A DNA stretch of 64,000 bases from Nitrosomonas sp. (GTDB lineage Bacteria > Pseudomonadota > Gammaproteobacteria > Burkholderiales > Nitrosomonadaceae): NCBI GenBank assembly GCA_024281825.1, contig JAMWZY010000002.1, forward strand, positions 186,001 through 250,000. The letters run 5' to 3'. Position numbers and translations under genes: made by a program. Below the pieces are notes generated by a model that worked only from the letters and a program-made list of their open reading frames with translations, ran no database searches and was not told where the DNA came from. Below are positions 10,359-18,997 of the stretch, in pieces. The stretch's first letter is position 1. Every line of letters begins with the position of its first letter.

Positions 10359-11522
10359 ATGAATAGTAAAACAGAACATAATCTTGCAAGGATACTGCAT
10401 AAAAAAACCGACGACATAAAGGTTCTGATCGTCATGGATAAATACATCCCGGGCACTACTCTAAAAGATATATTTGACATTTGGAGATACAATATCATCG
10501 GAATTTGCACATCCAATCAGGAGGTTCTAGATAAAGTAAAGGAAAAAAAACCAGACCTTATTTTTACTGATATAGAACTAACTAATTGTAATGGGATTAA
10601 TCTTGCACAACAATTGAGCTTTAAACATAAAGATTCTAATTTATCGATTTATTTCACTGCGTATGCAACTGATTTAATTGTACAACGCACCATTAATAGC
10701 GCAGCCAGTTTAGGCTATAGCGTTGATAAAAACAGCAAGAAAACTCATATAGATTTTGAGTCATGTTTTCGCCAGCATTATGGAATTAATCTAATGGCGG
10801 ATCATATTAAACAATCTTTAGCAGAAAAACCTATTCGTATCTTATTAGTAGATGATCAGCAAGTAGTTCTTTGGGGTTTGAAGAAATTTTTTGAAAGCGA
10901 GAAACCAAGAATCGAGATTGTGGGTTCAGCATCCAATGTTTCTGATGCCAAAAGGATTGCAGCAGAAATCAATCCGGATATCATCATATTAAATATCTAT
11001 ATAGATGATACAGACTGTATCAAGCTCATACCCGACCTAACAAATCATGGAAATACTCGGATAGTTATTTTTAGTGAAATAAACGATAAAGATGTGATGG
11101 ATCGAGCAATATTAAGCGGAGCAAGAGGCATCGTCCATCGAAAAGAATCGATGGAAACAATACTCCGGGCAGTTGAAAAGATCCATGATGGAGAATTATG
11201 GCTTGATCGTATAACAACTGGTCGAATATTTCTTCAAAATTCACGTATGAGAGGAAAAAGATTTCAAGACTCAGAAGCAGAAAAAATAACGACGCTTACA
11301 CGTAAAGAATGTACGATTCTAAAAGCCTTTGCAAATGGAATGGGAGGAGAACAGAATAAGCAGATAGCTGCAAAATTGTGTATGAGTGAACATACGCTCC
11401 GTAATCATTTAACATCCATTTTTAGCAAATTAGGGCTTAAAAATAGATTTAGCCTTTTTGCTTATGCAAAACAACACATTGAACAATTTGACTCTTTCTA
11501 TCCAGTAAACGATGCCCGGTAA
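10359..11522 (+). CDS. NarL/FixJ-type response regulator with two receiver domains
   Basis: A 387-residue protein with receiver 1 (about 20-145), receiver 2 (about 159-285) and a LuxR-type helix-turn-helix (about 312-375, TLTRKECTILKAFANG...NKQIAAKLCMSEHTLRNHL). Receiver 1 keeps a candidate phospho-acceptor D71 (PDLIFTDIEL) but has only one aspartate of the acidic pair (D27). Receiver 2 keeps the acidic pair D165/D166 but has asparagine N212 where the phospho-aspartate is expected (IIILNIYIDD). The two receivers are thus complementary and each incomplete. No histidine kinase gene is adjacent. The target genes are unknown; flhDC is the divergent neighbour. Confidence 0.85.
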   Translation: MNSKTEHNLARILHKKTDDIKVLIVMDKYIPGTTLKDIFDIWRYNIIGICTSNQEVLDKVKEKKPDLIFTDIELTNCNGINLAQQLSFKHKDSNLSIYFTAYATDLIVQRTINSAASLGYSVDKNSKKTHIDFESCFRQHYGINLMADHIKQSLAEKPIRILLVDDQQVVLWGLKKFFESEKPRIEIVGSASNVSDAKRIAAEINPDIIILNIYIDDTDCIKLIPDLTNHGNTRIVIFSEINDKDVMDRAILSGARGIVHRKESMETILRAVEKIHDGELWLDRITTGRIFLQNSRMRGKRFQDSEAEKITTLTRKECTILKAFANGMGGEQNKQIAAKLCMSEHTLRNHLTSIFSKLGLKNRFSLFAYAKQHIEQFDSFYPVNDAR

Positions 11523-11633
11523 ACAATGCATGCAGTCAACGTAAGTTATAAAAACCCGGACTTCCGCTCATCACCTTCTATCATTAAGCATTATATTTAA
11601 GTAAGTATCGGTGTGATTTGCATGATGGACGGG

Positions 11634-12011
11634 CTAAACAGCATTATTGTCCAAAGCTCTATTGGGAAAAGAAATTTCCAATACCATACAGCCAATATCG
11701 GTTTTAAATGGACCATGAATTTCATTAGGAGGTCGGCTGGCGTAATGTCCGGCCTCCAGCCATAAATCAAACGCTTGGTCGTAAAGTCGACCACTGACAA
11801 TGAATATTTCTTCCGGATAAAGATGGCTTTTACTGCCGAATGTTGTCGTATCTGCACCAGCCTGGAAGCGGGTAAGGCGGGTATATTCACCAGTTACCAA
11901 ATCACAGCTCAAGGTCAGCTCCTCAACCATTCCTTCCAATCCAGCAACGAAATTCCATTTATTGATGTTTTCGGCAGCAAATGTGTTCCAATACTTCACT
12001 GTTGATTTCAT
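11634..12011 (-). CDS. Small cupin-domain protein
   Basis: A 125-residue single-domain beta-barrel protein. The cupin pattern is visible as SHLYPEEIFIVSGRLYDQ followed by EAGHYASRPPNEIHGPF, giving potential metal ligands His, Glu and the last His. It resembles ChrR-like cupins. Without fused domains the substrate cannot be assigned. It sits just beyond the decayed patatin gene on the same strand. Confidence 0.7.
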   Translation of the reverse strand: MKSTVKYWNTFAAENINKWNFVAGLEGMVEELTLSCDLVTGEYTRLTRFQAGADTTTFGSKSHLYPEEIFIVSGRLYDQAFDLWLEAGHYASRPPNEIHGPFKTDIGCMVLEISFPNRALDNNAV

Positions 12012-12062
12012 CGTATTTGCTTCGGTATGATTTTGTTGATCACAATATTTGATGTAGTTTTG

Positions 12063-12789
12063 TTATAAAGGCTGGGAATCGAATGGTGATAAATGGTTGA
12101 GCGTGACATATTTTCTCGCATATGCGATACCCACTCGCTGAATATCCTGAATATACTTGATTGAATCCATAACTTGAATTTTTTCGGCTTTCACATCGTC
12201 CAAACCCAATGTATTGAGAGCGGATTGTGCCACATCCGGATCGTAGCGAACATAGGTAAATTGCTTGTTACCAGTCCAATTTGGCTGAGATTCATCCCTA
12301 GTTTGTACCATATCACCAAATTCTCGATCAATGGAAGGACCAAAGCGGCATGCACCAATCGTTCGGCAAATCATATCCCAACCAGCGCTGGCGGCATTCA
12401 TCAAGGCAGATGGGATATTTTTTGCATGATCAAGAATAATGAGTTCACTGGCGTCTAATTCCGGCTGTATTTTTGCAGCAAGACGGTACCTACTGACACG
12501 ACTAATAATTGGTCTACACGGTTTTCCAGTTGACATGATACGGTGCTACCGTTGCCATTTGGAAAGCGAGAAATGACGGATTGTTATAGGTGGTGGTGCC
12601 ACCATCTAGAAAAAGAAATTGATATTCTTTTGCTGTTCCAGAACCTAGTGTTATGACTTCTGGGAGAAAGAAAGTCGGTGCTGCGGTGCTTGCGCGTACT
12701 ACTTGCCATAAAGACAGATTGAGATTGCAATCGGCGCGACTTCGGAGATTATATTTCGCATCGGGATTATTCCATACTGGCCATGGAGA
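12063..12789 (-). pseudogene. Patatin-like phospholipase remnant (N-truncated, two frameshifts)
   Basis: Translation of the minus strand gives a patatin C-terminal half spread over three frames. The first piece includes NNPDAKYNLRSRADCNL, RASTAAPTFFLPEVI and the catalytic-aspartate segment FLFLDGGTTTYNNP, then hits a stop near 12518. A short piece reading VDQLLVVSVGT follows in a second frame, shifting again near 12483. The last 150 residues (from LAAKIQPELDASEL) run in a third frame to the stop at 12063. The nucleophile-serine half is absent; an in-frame stop lies at 12790. The order of homologous pieces is preserved, so this is a decayed gene rather than separate ORFs. Confidence 0.8.
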
Positions 12790-12851
12790 TCATAATATTC
12801 TTTTATAAGTAAATTCTGCCTTAGAATCAGCTATAAACATATCAATAATTG

Positions 12852-14840
12852 CTAAAGTTCTCGGGTATCAATCCAAGTAACATTTCCTGTTCTTTCTTTA
12901 ACTTCCTGATACATATGCACGGTGCCACCCAAGCCATCACCGTCACTGCCATTCCAGAGGCAAATAAAATGTACTTTTCTGATACCGTATGACAAGGCTG
13001 TATAAAGCAACCACAAGTTGCAACGCACATAGGGATCAATGTTTTTCGGCAGTGACCCCAGTCGTTCCGGTGCTGAGCGAATACCATGGGTAAGTTTTGC
13101 TTTCGCCGACCGATAGCGATCAAGCCAAATTTTATCTGGGTTGATGACAGATTTTTCTATGAATTGTGGTTCATCAAATGGTTGCAGCCATTGCACTTTA
13201 ACGCCGAGTTGCTGACAGACTTCTGTAAATAAAAGGTCACCGCCATTGGCGCCTTGAGTAAGCGCAAAATCTTCCGGCCCGGCATCCAGTTGATGCAAGG
13301 CATTGGCAATTTTTTGAGCCGCTGCTGATACTTTTTCTGCGGGAAAGCGTGGTATAAGTCTATCTGAAGCATCTATCATATGGCCACTGAATAAAAATAC
13401 TTTTTTGGGCTTCCAATGATCATCAGGTTTATTTAATTTTTGCATTGCATGATCAAACGTTGCAATGCCCATTTCCACATTTTCTGGATGAAAAGCAAGA
13501 TTCTTTAGGAGTATCAGTTGATCACGGCAAGAGTCGAGCGCAAACCAATCTTTATTACTATGAATGATCGCCTCTTGGTATGCGGCTTTTATACTGCCGG
13601 GTGTGCCAGTGAGCACTTCTATATCTCCCAGTGTTGCTTTTGACCAGAATAATTCTATTGGGCTGGTTGCATATTCAGCCGCATATCGAACGGCCCCAGA
13701 TAAAATGGCAATTTCCCTGTCATAACGAAAATCGTTGGTTAAATGATGGTACAAATACATTAATGTCAGTGCATTGATACCTGAATAGAAGTGACTCTGG
13801 TTGTGACGATAACCGATTGCGTAATTTTCTATTGCGGCCCGCAGTAGCGCTTCTTCGCAAGCAGCTTCTTGTCGCCACTGTTCGCTCGACTTGTTGTCTT
13901 GATACCAGGAAGCTATCCAGGCATCCTTATCCACGCGGCCTAATAATGACCAAGTTTCTGAATCGCTATTAAATATTGAGTTTTGCTTATCCAGAATCTT
14001 GTGATAATGCGCTCGCGCATCATCCAACGAATAAGTTGATTCGCCTTGAAGCGCCAATCGTTGTAGGCAAATACCCGTCTCTCGTAAGCCACGTAAATTA
14101 TCAGGATCAATAGTCAATCCACGTTGCAGTTGTTCAATGGCAAAATTAAATCTTTTTGCTTTACGCAACGCAACACCGGCTTCAATCCAAGCTTCTGCTC
14201 GGAAAGCTGCAATCGGCGCTTCATCAGCCAGCACCAAGAGATCGCCTATTTGATTGGATTTTCTTGCTGAATCGATACGCTGCTGCCATGCTTCATGTTG
14301 ATCCCAGAATTCGCGTACGTTCCCGATACGTAAAGATTTCCAATCCGGTTCCTGAAGATTGGGTAACGCATGATAAATCGGACTGATCTTGCGTTCATGC
14401 CAGGACTCCATCGTACTCACCACCATATCCGTTAATGCTTTTTTATCTTGTTCCAGTGTTGCCGGATCAGGGCCGCCATCTTTAATACTATAGCGTAACC
14501 TACGATCCGGTTGAATATCAAACGCATTAGTAAGTTGCCCACCATTGATAAGCACTGTTCCTCGTGCGCGTAAGGCATGACGAACACCTAATTCATACCA
14601 GACATTGGGATTATCGATGGTGATATCAGTAACCACCAAATCTGCGACCAAAAGTTCTTGGAACATGTCGGTGATGATATTACCGGCACGTATTTCTTCA
14701 TCGGCCCTAAATGGCTCTAAATTTGCTGCTTCTAAAGCTGGTTTGATTAATTCTTCGTAAACACGGTTGAAGTTGATCTCGTTACCCTCACGATTCTTTT
14801 TGATACCGAATGGCATCGCTACAAAAGCATGGGGTTTCAT
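12852..14840 (-). CDS. TIR-like/deoxyribosyltransferase-like + DUF4071 (TRAFs-binding) + SLOG-like signalling protein
   Basis: A 662-residue three-part protein. Residues 1-130 form a nucleoside-deoxyribosyltransferase/TIR-like domain: FVAMPFG (6-12), D72 in VTDIT, then NPNVWYELGVRHAL, with E83 aligning to the usual YELG/WELG glutamate. The middle (about 150-470) is helical and TPR-like, matching the TRAFs-binding region (DUF4071) also found in animal ASK1 kinases. Residues 478-662 form a Rossmann-like domain with FLFSGHMID and GANGGDLLF, typical of SLOG nucleotide-sensor folds. The family is recognised as conserved but uncharacterised; a role in nucleotide-based stress or conflict signalling is inferred. 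It is adjacent to the patatin relic. Confidence 0.75.
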   Translation of the reverse strand: MKPHAFVAMPFGIKKNREGNEINFNRVYEELIKPALEAANLEPFRADEEIRAGNIITDMFQELLVADLVVTDITIDNPNVWYELGVRHALRARGTVLINGGQLTNAFDIQPDRRLRYSIKDGGPDPATLEQDKKALTDMVVSTMESWHERKISPIYHALPNLQEPDWKSLRIGNVREFWDQHEAWQQRIDSARKSNQIGDLLVLADEAPIAAFRAEAWIEAGVALRKAKRFNFAIEQLQRGLTIDPDNLRGLRETGICLQRLALQGESTYSLDDARAHYHKILDKQNSIFNSDSETWSLLGRVDKDAWIASWYQDNKSSEQWRQEAACEEALLRAAIENYAIGYRHNQSHFYSGINALTLMYLYHHLTNDFRYDREIAILSGAVRYAAEYATSPIELFWSKATLGDIEVLTGTPGSIKAAYQEAIIHSNKDWFALDSCRDQLILLKNLAFHPENVEMGIATFDHAMQKLNKPDDHWKPKKVFLFSGHMIDASDRLIPRFPAEKVSAAAQKIANALHQLDAGPEDFALTQGANGGDLLFTEVCQQLGVKVQWLQPFDEPQFIEKSVINPDKIWLDRYRSAKAKLTHGIRSAPERLGSLPKNIDPYVRCNLWLLYTALSYGIRKVHFICLWNGSDGDGLGGTVHMYQEVKERTGNVTWIDTREL

Positions 14841-15181
14841 TGATTCTCCTATTAAATTGAGCCAGTGTACAAATGAAATGACTACTTAAAGTGGCCTTGC
14901 CGCCCAGGGATCTCGTGACTTAGCACGATCAAATAGTATTACAGGCGAGTTATAACTACAATTGGTTGAAATATGGGTATCATTTTCCGGTTTTGTCCGT
15001 GTCATAATTTATCGTAGCGCCAATCGTCGGATCAAGAAAAATATGAGAGCGGAAATGATGCTTTGCAAATCTTTAAACGCAAGACGATTCGTTGAACAAT
15101 AATATGATTAAACGAGCTTGAAGGTTCTGGCTGCGCGCAGCTTGCATTAAATGTTTGCCGAAAGAAATACTCAGGGAAAAT
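14841..15181. other. Intergenic stretch, no gene recognised
   Basis: 340 bp between the divergent TIR-like gene and the DUF924 gene. No coding frame was identified. The right end carries CAGGGAAA, a ribosome binding site for the DUF924 gene. Confidence 0.5.
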
Positions 15182-15718
15182 ATGTTTAACGAAGTCTTAA
15201 AATTCTGGTTTGAAGAAATTGATTCGAATATGTGGTGGACTGCAGATCCAATTTTTGATAGCCGCATTAAAGATCGTTTTACCCATCTTCTCAAACGGGC
15301 GGAAAAAGGCGAGTTATACGGTTGGCGTGAAGAACCCAAGGGACGACTGGCTGAGATTATTGTACTTGATCAGTTTTCGCGAAACATTTACCGAAATACA
15401 CCGAAAGCGTTTTCAAATGATGCTATGGCATTAGTTTTAGCTCAAGAAGCAGTTCACTTGGAAGTTCCAAAACTTTTGTCTGCTACAGAGTGTACATTTC
15501 TATTAATTCCATATATGCATAGTGAATCCGATAAGATTCATGAGATTGCAGAAATACTCTATCGTGAATCGGCGCTACCATTAAGTTACGAGTTTGAATT
15601 AAAGCATAAAGAAATTATTAATCGATTTGGTCGATATCCGCACAGAAATGCCATATTAGGGCGCATCTCAAGTGCTGAAGAAACCGAATTCTTAAAGCAG
15701 CCGGGATCGAGTTTTTAA
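15182..15718 (+). CDS. DUF924 family protein
   Basis: A 178-residue all-helical protein of the DUF924 family, recognisable from EVLKFWFEEID, MWWTADPIFDSRIKDRF, LAEIIVLDQFSRNIYRNTP and FLLIPYMHSE. Members resemble TPR-like folds; no biochemical role is established. The ATG at 15182 is chosen because CAGGGAAAA precedes it and family members begin just before EVLxFWF. An earlier in-frame ATG at 15155 would add nine residues. Confidence 0.85.
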   Translation: MFNEVLKFWFEEIDSNMWWTADPIFDSRIKDRFTHLLKRAEKGELYGWREEPKGRLAEIIVLDQFSRNIYRNTPKAFSNDAMALVLAQEAVHLEVPKLLSATECTFLLIPYMHSESDKIHEIAEILYRESALPLSYEFELKHKEIINRFGRYPHRNAILGRISSAEETEFLKQPGSSF

Positions 15719-15970
15719 CTATTTTAGTGGTTTGTGTGTAACGGTTTGCCTCCTAGCACGGATTAAACAATATTTCAGATTTCTAAAGAATCTCGCACCT
15801 TGGATGCGACAATTTGTCGCATTATCAGCCCCCGCATTCTTCCCTACAATGGCAAGAAATAGTGGCAAAAAAGAAAAGTTGATGTCGTAGCTGCAAAGCG
15901 ATAAAGCAATTCTTTTCTTCCCTATGTTTCCAGCATCATAAGCGATAAATGAATTTCATAAGGAAAAGAA

Positions 15971-17242
15971 ATGATTCACAGAAAAACGATAATGCCTATA
16001 ACACGGCTAGTTGCAGTTTTGCTTTTAGGGCAGATACTGAGTTTTAATAGCTTTGCACAAAGCAATCATTGCCAAATATTGCATGCCGATCGAGTGTTTG
16101 ATGGTTTTAATTTATTGACAAATGCGGCTATCCTGTTTAAAGATAATAAAATCGTGAAAGTAGGCAATCAGTCAGAATTAATAGGACATTGCCATCGTAC
16201 AATGGACCTGGGTGATGCGACCATTCTACCCGGTTTCATTGAATCACATGCACATTTAGCGATTCAAAACATTCCTCATAAAAAAGTTTTGAAGCATGGC
16301 ATTACCACCGTTAGAGACACTGGTGGCCCTCTGCTAAAACCATCAGATAGCGCCGGTGCATTACGTGTTTTAAGTGCTGGCCCTATCATTCAGGCAATGG
16401 ATGGTTATCCATTGAATATTTTTGGCCACGGTCACAATGCTCATAATAAATATGATGCTGTTGGAATTGCTGTTACTAACATAGAAGAAGCTGAGGCAAT
16501 AGTTAAAGACCTAGTTGATGGTGGTTCAAGCATCATTAAAATCTCGCTAGAACCAGGAGGTGAGTCAGGTGCGCCTTGGATGTCCAGTCACGGTCATGGT
16601 GAACCACCCAAAACTCCCTGGCCGATTCTTTCTTTGGATATTGTCAAGGCAATCGTCGCTAAAGCGCATTTACTAAATAAACGGGTCATGGCGCATGTCG
16701 GTGAAAATACAGGTGTTGAGCTTGCATTGGAAGGTGGTGTTGACGAATGGGCACACATCCCTTGTGCCGAAATCCGCGAAGATTTACTGCATCGTGCAGT
16801 TGCTCAAAATGTTACCTTTATAACAACCATCGATACGCTTTCCGCTTGCACGGGAGTTCATGCCAATATGCATAAACTTGCACATATCATGGCACATAGT
16901 ACCGATTCAAAATCGAAATTTATCTATGGCTCTGAAATCGGCCATGATAATGTACCTTGGGGCATCAATGGTGAAGAAATGCGATTGCTATTACATTTAA
17001 CCAGTGGCGAGACGATCGAATTTACTGATGTACTCAATATTTTTAAGGCGGCAACTTCTGAAGCAGGTAAGAATTTAGGCGAACCATTATTAGGCACACT
17101 ACTAAAAGGTGCACCTGCCGACATTATCGCCGTACGTGGCAATCCATTCGAAAGATTTAAATTGTTGGAATACCCCGACTTAGTTATTTCGGGAGGTTAT
17201 GTGATTGTAAATGAATTTAGAAACAACAAAAAACATCATTAG
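15971..17242 (+). CDS. Exported amidohydrolase-superfamily metal-dependent hydrolase
   Basis: A 423-residue protein with a signal peptide (hydrophobic 11-27, then SFAQS). The first metal motif is HAH (93-95, ESHAHL). Further ligands expected for a binuclear site appear as IIKISLEPGG (possible bridging lysine), MAHVGEN, EWAHIP and SEIGHDN (aspartate). The fold matches imidazolonepropionase/prolidase-like amidohydrolases, which hydrolyse amide or ester bonds. The substrate is unknown. AAGGAAAAGAA precedes the ATG. It stands alone just upstream of tRNA-Asn and is outside the integrated element. Confidence 0.82.
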   Translation: MIHRKTIMPITRLVAVLLLGQILSFNSFAQSNHCQILHADRVFDGFNLLTNAAILFKDNKIVKVGNQSELIGHCHRTMDLGDATILPGFIESHAHLAIQNIPHKKVLKHGITTVRDTGGPLLKPSDSAGALRVLSAGPIIQAMDGYPLNIFGHGHNAHNKYDAVGIAVTNIEEAEAIVKDLVDGGSSIIKISLEPGGESGAPWMSSHGHGEPPKTPWPILSLDIVKAIVAKAHLLNKRVMAHVGENTGVELALEGGVDEWAHIPCAEIREDLLHRAVAQNVTFITTIDTLSACTGVHANMHKLAHIMAHSTDSKSKFIYGSEIGHDNVPWGINGEEMRLLLHLTSGETIEFTDVLNIFKAATSEAGKNLGEPLLGTLLKGAPADIIAVRGNPFERFKLLEYPDLVISGGYVIVNEFRNNKKHH

Positions 17243-17471
17243 GTTTTGTAAATAAAAAAGTAAAATGACTTGACCTGTAGATCCAGTCTGGGATAGTACA
17301 GATTCAGGTCATACAAAAACTACAAATCCAGTAGCTTATCGAGCTTCTTTAGTAAATACAGCTTATTCACCCTTTCCTAATTTTGCACTATTTTAGTGTT
17401 TTGTATCTCATTAAAGTAATGTGGTATTGACCAATCAACATCAAAACGTTAACATCAACCTCCTTATCCGT

Positions 17472-17547
17472 TCCCTGATAGCTCAGTCGGTAGAGCGACG
17501 GACTGTTAATCCGCAGGTCCCAGGTTCGAGCCCTGGTCGGGGAGCCA
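17472..17547 (+). tRNA. tRNA-Asn (GTT)
   Basis: A full cloverleaf with encoded CCA. The acceptor stem TCCCTGA pairs with TCGGGGA (one G-T pair), the D arm contains GCTCAGTCGGTAGAGC, the anticodon GTT is at 17505-17507 and the T arm is AGGTTCGAGCCCT. Its 3' 45 bases are duplicated at 26164-26208, marking it as an integration site. The integrase stop codon begins one base after the CCA. Confidence 0.97.
17503..17547. repeat. Attachment-site repeat (left, inside intact tRNA-Asn)
   Basis: Forty-five bases from just before the anticodon to the CCA, identical to 26164-26208. Sequences diverge immediately on both sides. This is the attL-type core that keeps the tRNA functional after insertion. Confidence 0.9.
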
Positions 17548-17548
17548 T

Positions 17549-18637
17549 TTAACTCAATGAGTTAGCTGGTTTAAAGCTCTGGTTAGCTTCCTTATCGTGA
17601 CAAAAACGTGACAGTGGAATTACTTTACTGTCTCGCCCTATTTCAATTCTTGATGCAGCAAAGGCCAGATTTTCCGTTGCAAACTTGGCATAACGATCTA
17701 CCATGTTGCGCGATTTCCAACCGCCCAGGTCTTTCAGCTCATCGCAGCTTGTTCCAGCTTGCCGATGCCATGAAGCCCAGGTATGCCGCAAATCATGAAA
17801 CCGGAAATCCTCGATTTCAGCTTTCTTGATCGTATTTACCCAAGCCGTATTGGTTAAATCCCAACGGATAGGCTGACCACGATAAGTAAAGCAAAATTGC
17901 GCATGCTTGCCGATTTGCTCTTCTAAAACGGCGATCGCATCCTTATTCAGCGGAACACCTCTCGGCGTGCCATTTTTTGTTCGATTCAGCCACGCGGTGC
18001 AACGCTTCAAATCGACTCTATTCCACTCCAATCCGGTAATCTCACGCGCCCGGCAGCCTGTTGCCAGTGCAAACCGTATCAATGCCGCCAGATGAAGAGG
18101 TGCAGTCGCAATCAAGCGATCCGCTTCCTCTCTGGTTAACCATCGATCCCGTTCCACTTCACCAGTAAGCAGGCGGATTTTCGGAATGCTATCGATCCAT
18201 TGCCATTCATCGCGTGCCATTTTCAGCAGATTGCGAATCAAGGCCAAATAACGATTCACCGTTGCCGGTGTGTTACCTTTCTTGAGTTGTCCTTGTACTA
18301 CTGACCAAATCACGTCACCGTTAATCTGATTCAGTGTCAAACTTCCCAAATAGGGATCAAGCATCCGGCAAATCCGGTTTAAATCGCGATAACTTCTTAA
18401 ATTCGCTTTAATCGTGAGATACCGTACTACGGCTTCTTGCCATGAACGATGGGGTTTAATACCGAAATGATGTTCTCGAAATGCTTCCAGCCGGATTTTG
18501 GCTAGCAGTGCTTCGGCGTCCGTTCGGGTTTCAGTCCCAGCGCTTTGGCGTATTCTTTTGCCGTTTGGGAGCGTTGTTGCAATCCACCAGAAGCGAGAAT
18601 CTTGCCTTCGGTAGACACCTTCTTGGGTTTGGGCCAT
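17549..18637 (-). CDS. int: Tyrosine recombinase / integrase
   Basis: A 362-residue phage-type integrase. It has an N-terminal arm-binding domain (VYRRQDSRFWWIATTLPNGK), a core-binding domain (about 60-150) and a catalytic domain. The catalytic domain shows the first arginine in ATGCRAREITGLEW, HDLRHTWASWH (H-x-x-R) and the nucleophile tyrosine in GGWKSRNMVDRYAKF. It should catalyse integration and excision at the tRNA-Asn site. Its stop abuts the tRNA CCA end, and its start lies 136 bp inside the upstream AlpA-like gene. Confidence 0.93.
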   Translation of the reverse strand: MAQTQEGVYRRQDSRFWWIATTLPNGKRIRQSAGTETRTDAEALLAKIRLEAFREHHFGIKPHRSWQEAVVRYLTIKANLRSYRDLNRICRMLDPYLGSLTLNQINGDVIWSVVQGQLKKGNTPATVNRYLALIRNLLKMARDEWQWIDSIPKIRLLTGEVERDRWLTREEADRLIATAPLHLAALIRFALATGCRAREITGLEWNRVDLKRCTAWLNRTKNGTPRGVPLNKDAIAVLEEQIGKHAQFCFTYRGQPIRWDLTNTAWVNTIKKAEIEDFRFHDLRHTWASWHRQAGTSCDELKDLGGWKSRNMVDRYAKFATENLAFAASRIEIGRDSKVIPLSRFCHDKEANQSFKPANSLS

Positions 18638-18849
18638 GTTGCCTCCTTCTTAGCCCGCCCGTGCTCGCCGTGCTTATATTCTTCTATCCAGGCGTCCAGG
18701 TCAACCCTATCGTACAGACAACGACGACCCAGTTTGATAGCAGGTATCTCCAATTCTGACAGCAGTGTTACCCCAATCCCCAGGTAACTAGCTGCTTCTT
18801 CTTTGGATAAGCAACGAATCGCAGGCAGTGGCAGGCTAACTTTTTCCAT
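18502..18849 (-). CDS. AlpA/excisionase-like helix-turn-helix protein
   Basis: A 115-residue protein with an N-terminal MerR-type winged helix: LSKEEAASYLGIGVTLLSEL followed by IPAIKLGRRCLYDRVDLDAWIEEY. Such small proteins act as excisionase or as activators of integrase genes. The C-terminal third (from about residue 72) overlaps the integrase N-terminus in another frame and looks low-complexity. It begins two bases after the former stop of the replication gene, so rep-alpA-int probably formed one operon. Confidence 0.75.
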   Translation of the reverse strand: MEKVSLPLPAIRCLSKEEAASYLGIGVTLLSELEIPAIKLGRRCLYDRVDLDAWIEEYKHGEHGRAKKEATWPKPKKVSTEGKILASGGLQQRSQTAKEYAKALGLKPERTPKHC

Positions 18850-18851
18850 TG

Positions 18852-18966
18852 TTATTCGCCGTCTGACTGCTTCCGATACTCAGCCGCATCTTTGTTGATA
18901 CTCGCTTGTTCTTCCGCTTCGATAGAACGATTCAGGATGGTATTGAATTGACGCGCTTTAATGGTT
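18852..18966 (-). pseudogene. 3' end of the replication-protein gene, cut off by the IS
   Basis: Removing the IS and one copy of its GTT target duplication joins this stretch in frame to the Rep gene at 20302. It supplies 36 further residues (IKARQFNTILNRSIEAEEQA, then a charged tail) and a TAA at 18852-18854. The restored protein would be 460 residues. The alpA-like start follows two bases later. Confidence 0.85.
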
Positions 18967-18997
18967 TGGAGTTGTCCCAATTTGACGGACATTTTTT

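Noticed and set aside
11597-11890. Minus-strand open frame inside the cupin gene
   Set aside because: It overlaps the well-supported cupin frame and lacks family features.
17265-17310. TGACCTG ... CAGGTCA inverted repeat after the amidohydrolase gene
   Set aside because: A seven-base stem with a loop of about 25 bases and no T run; too weak to call.
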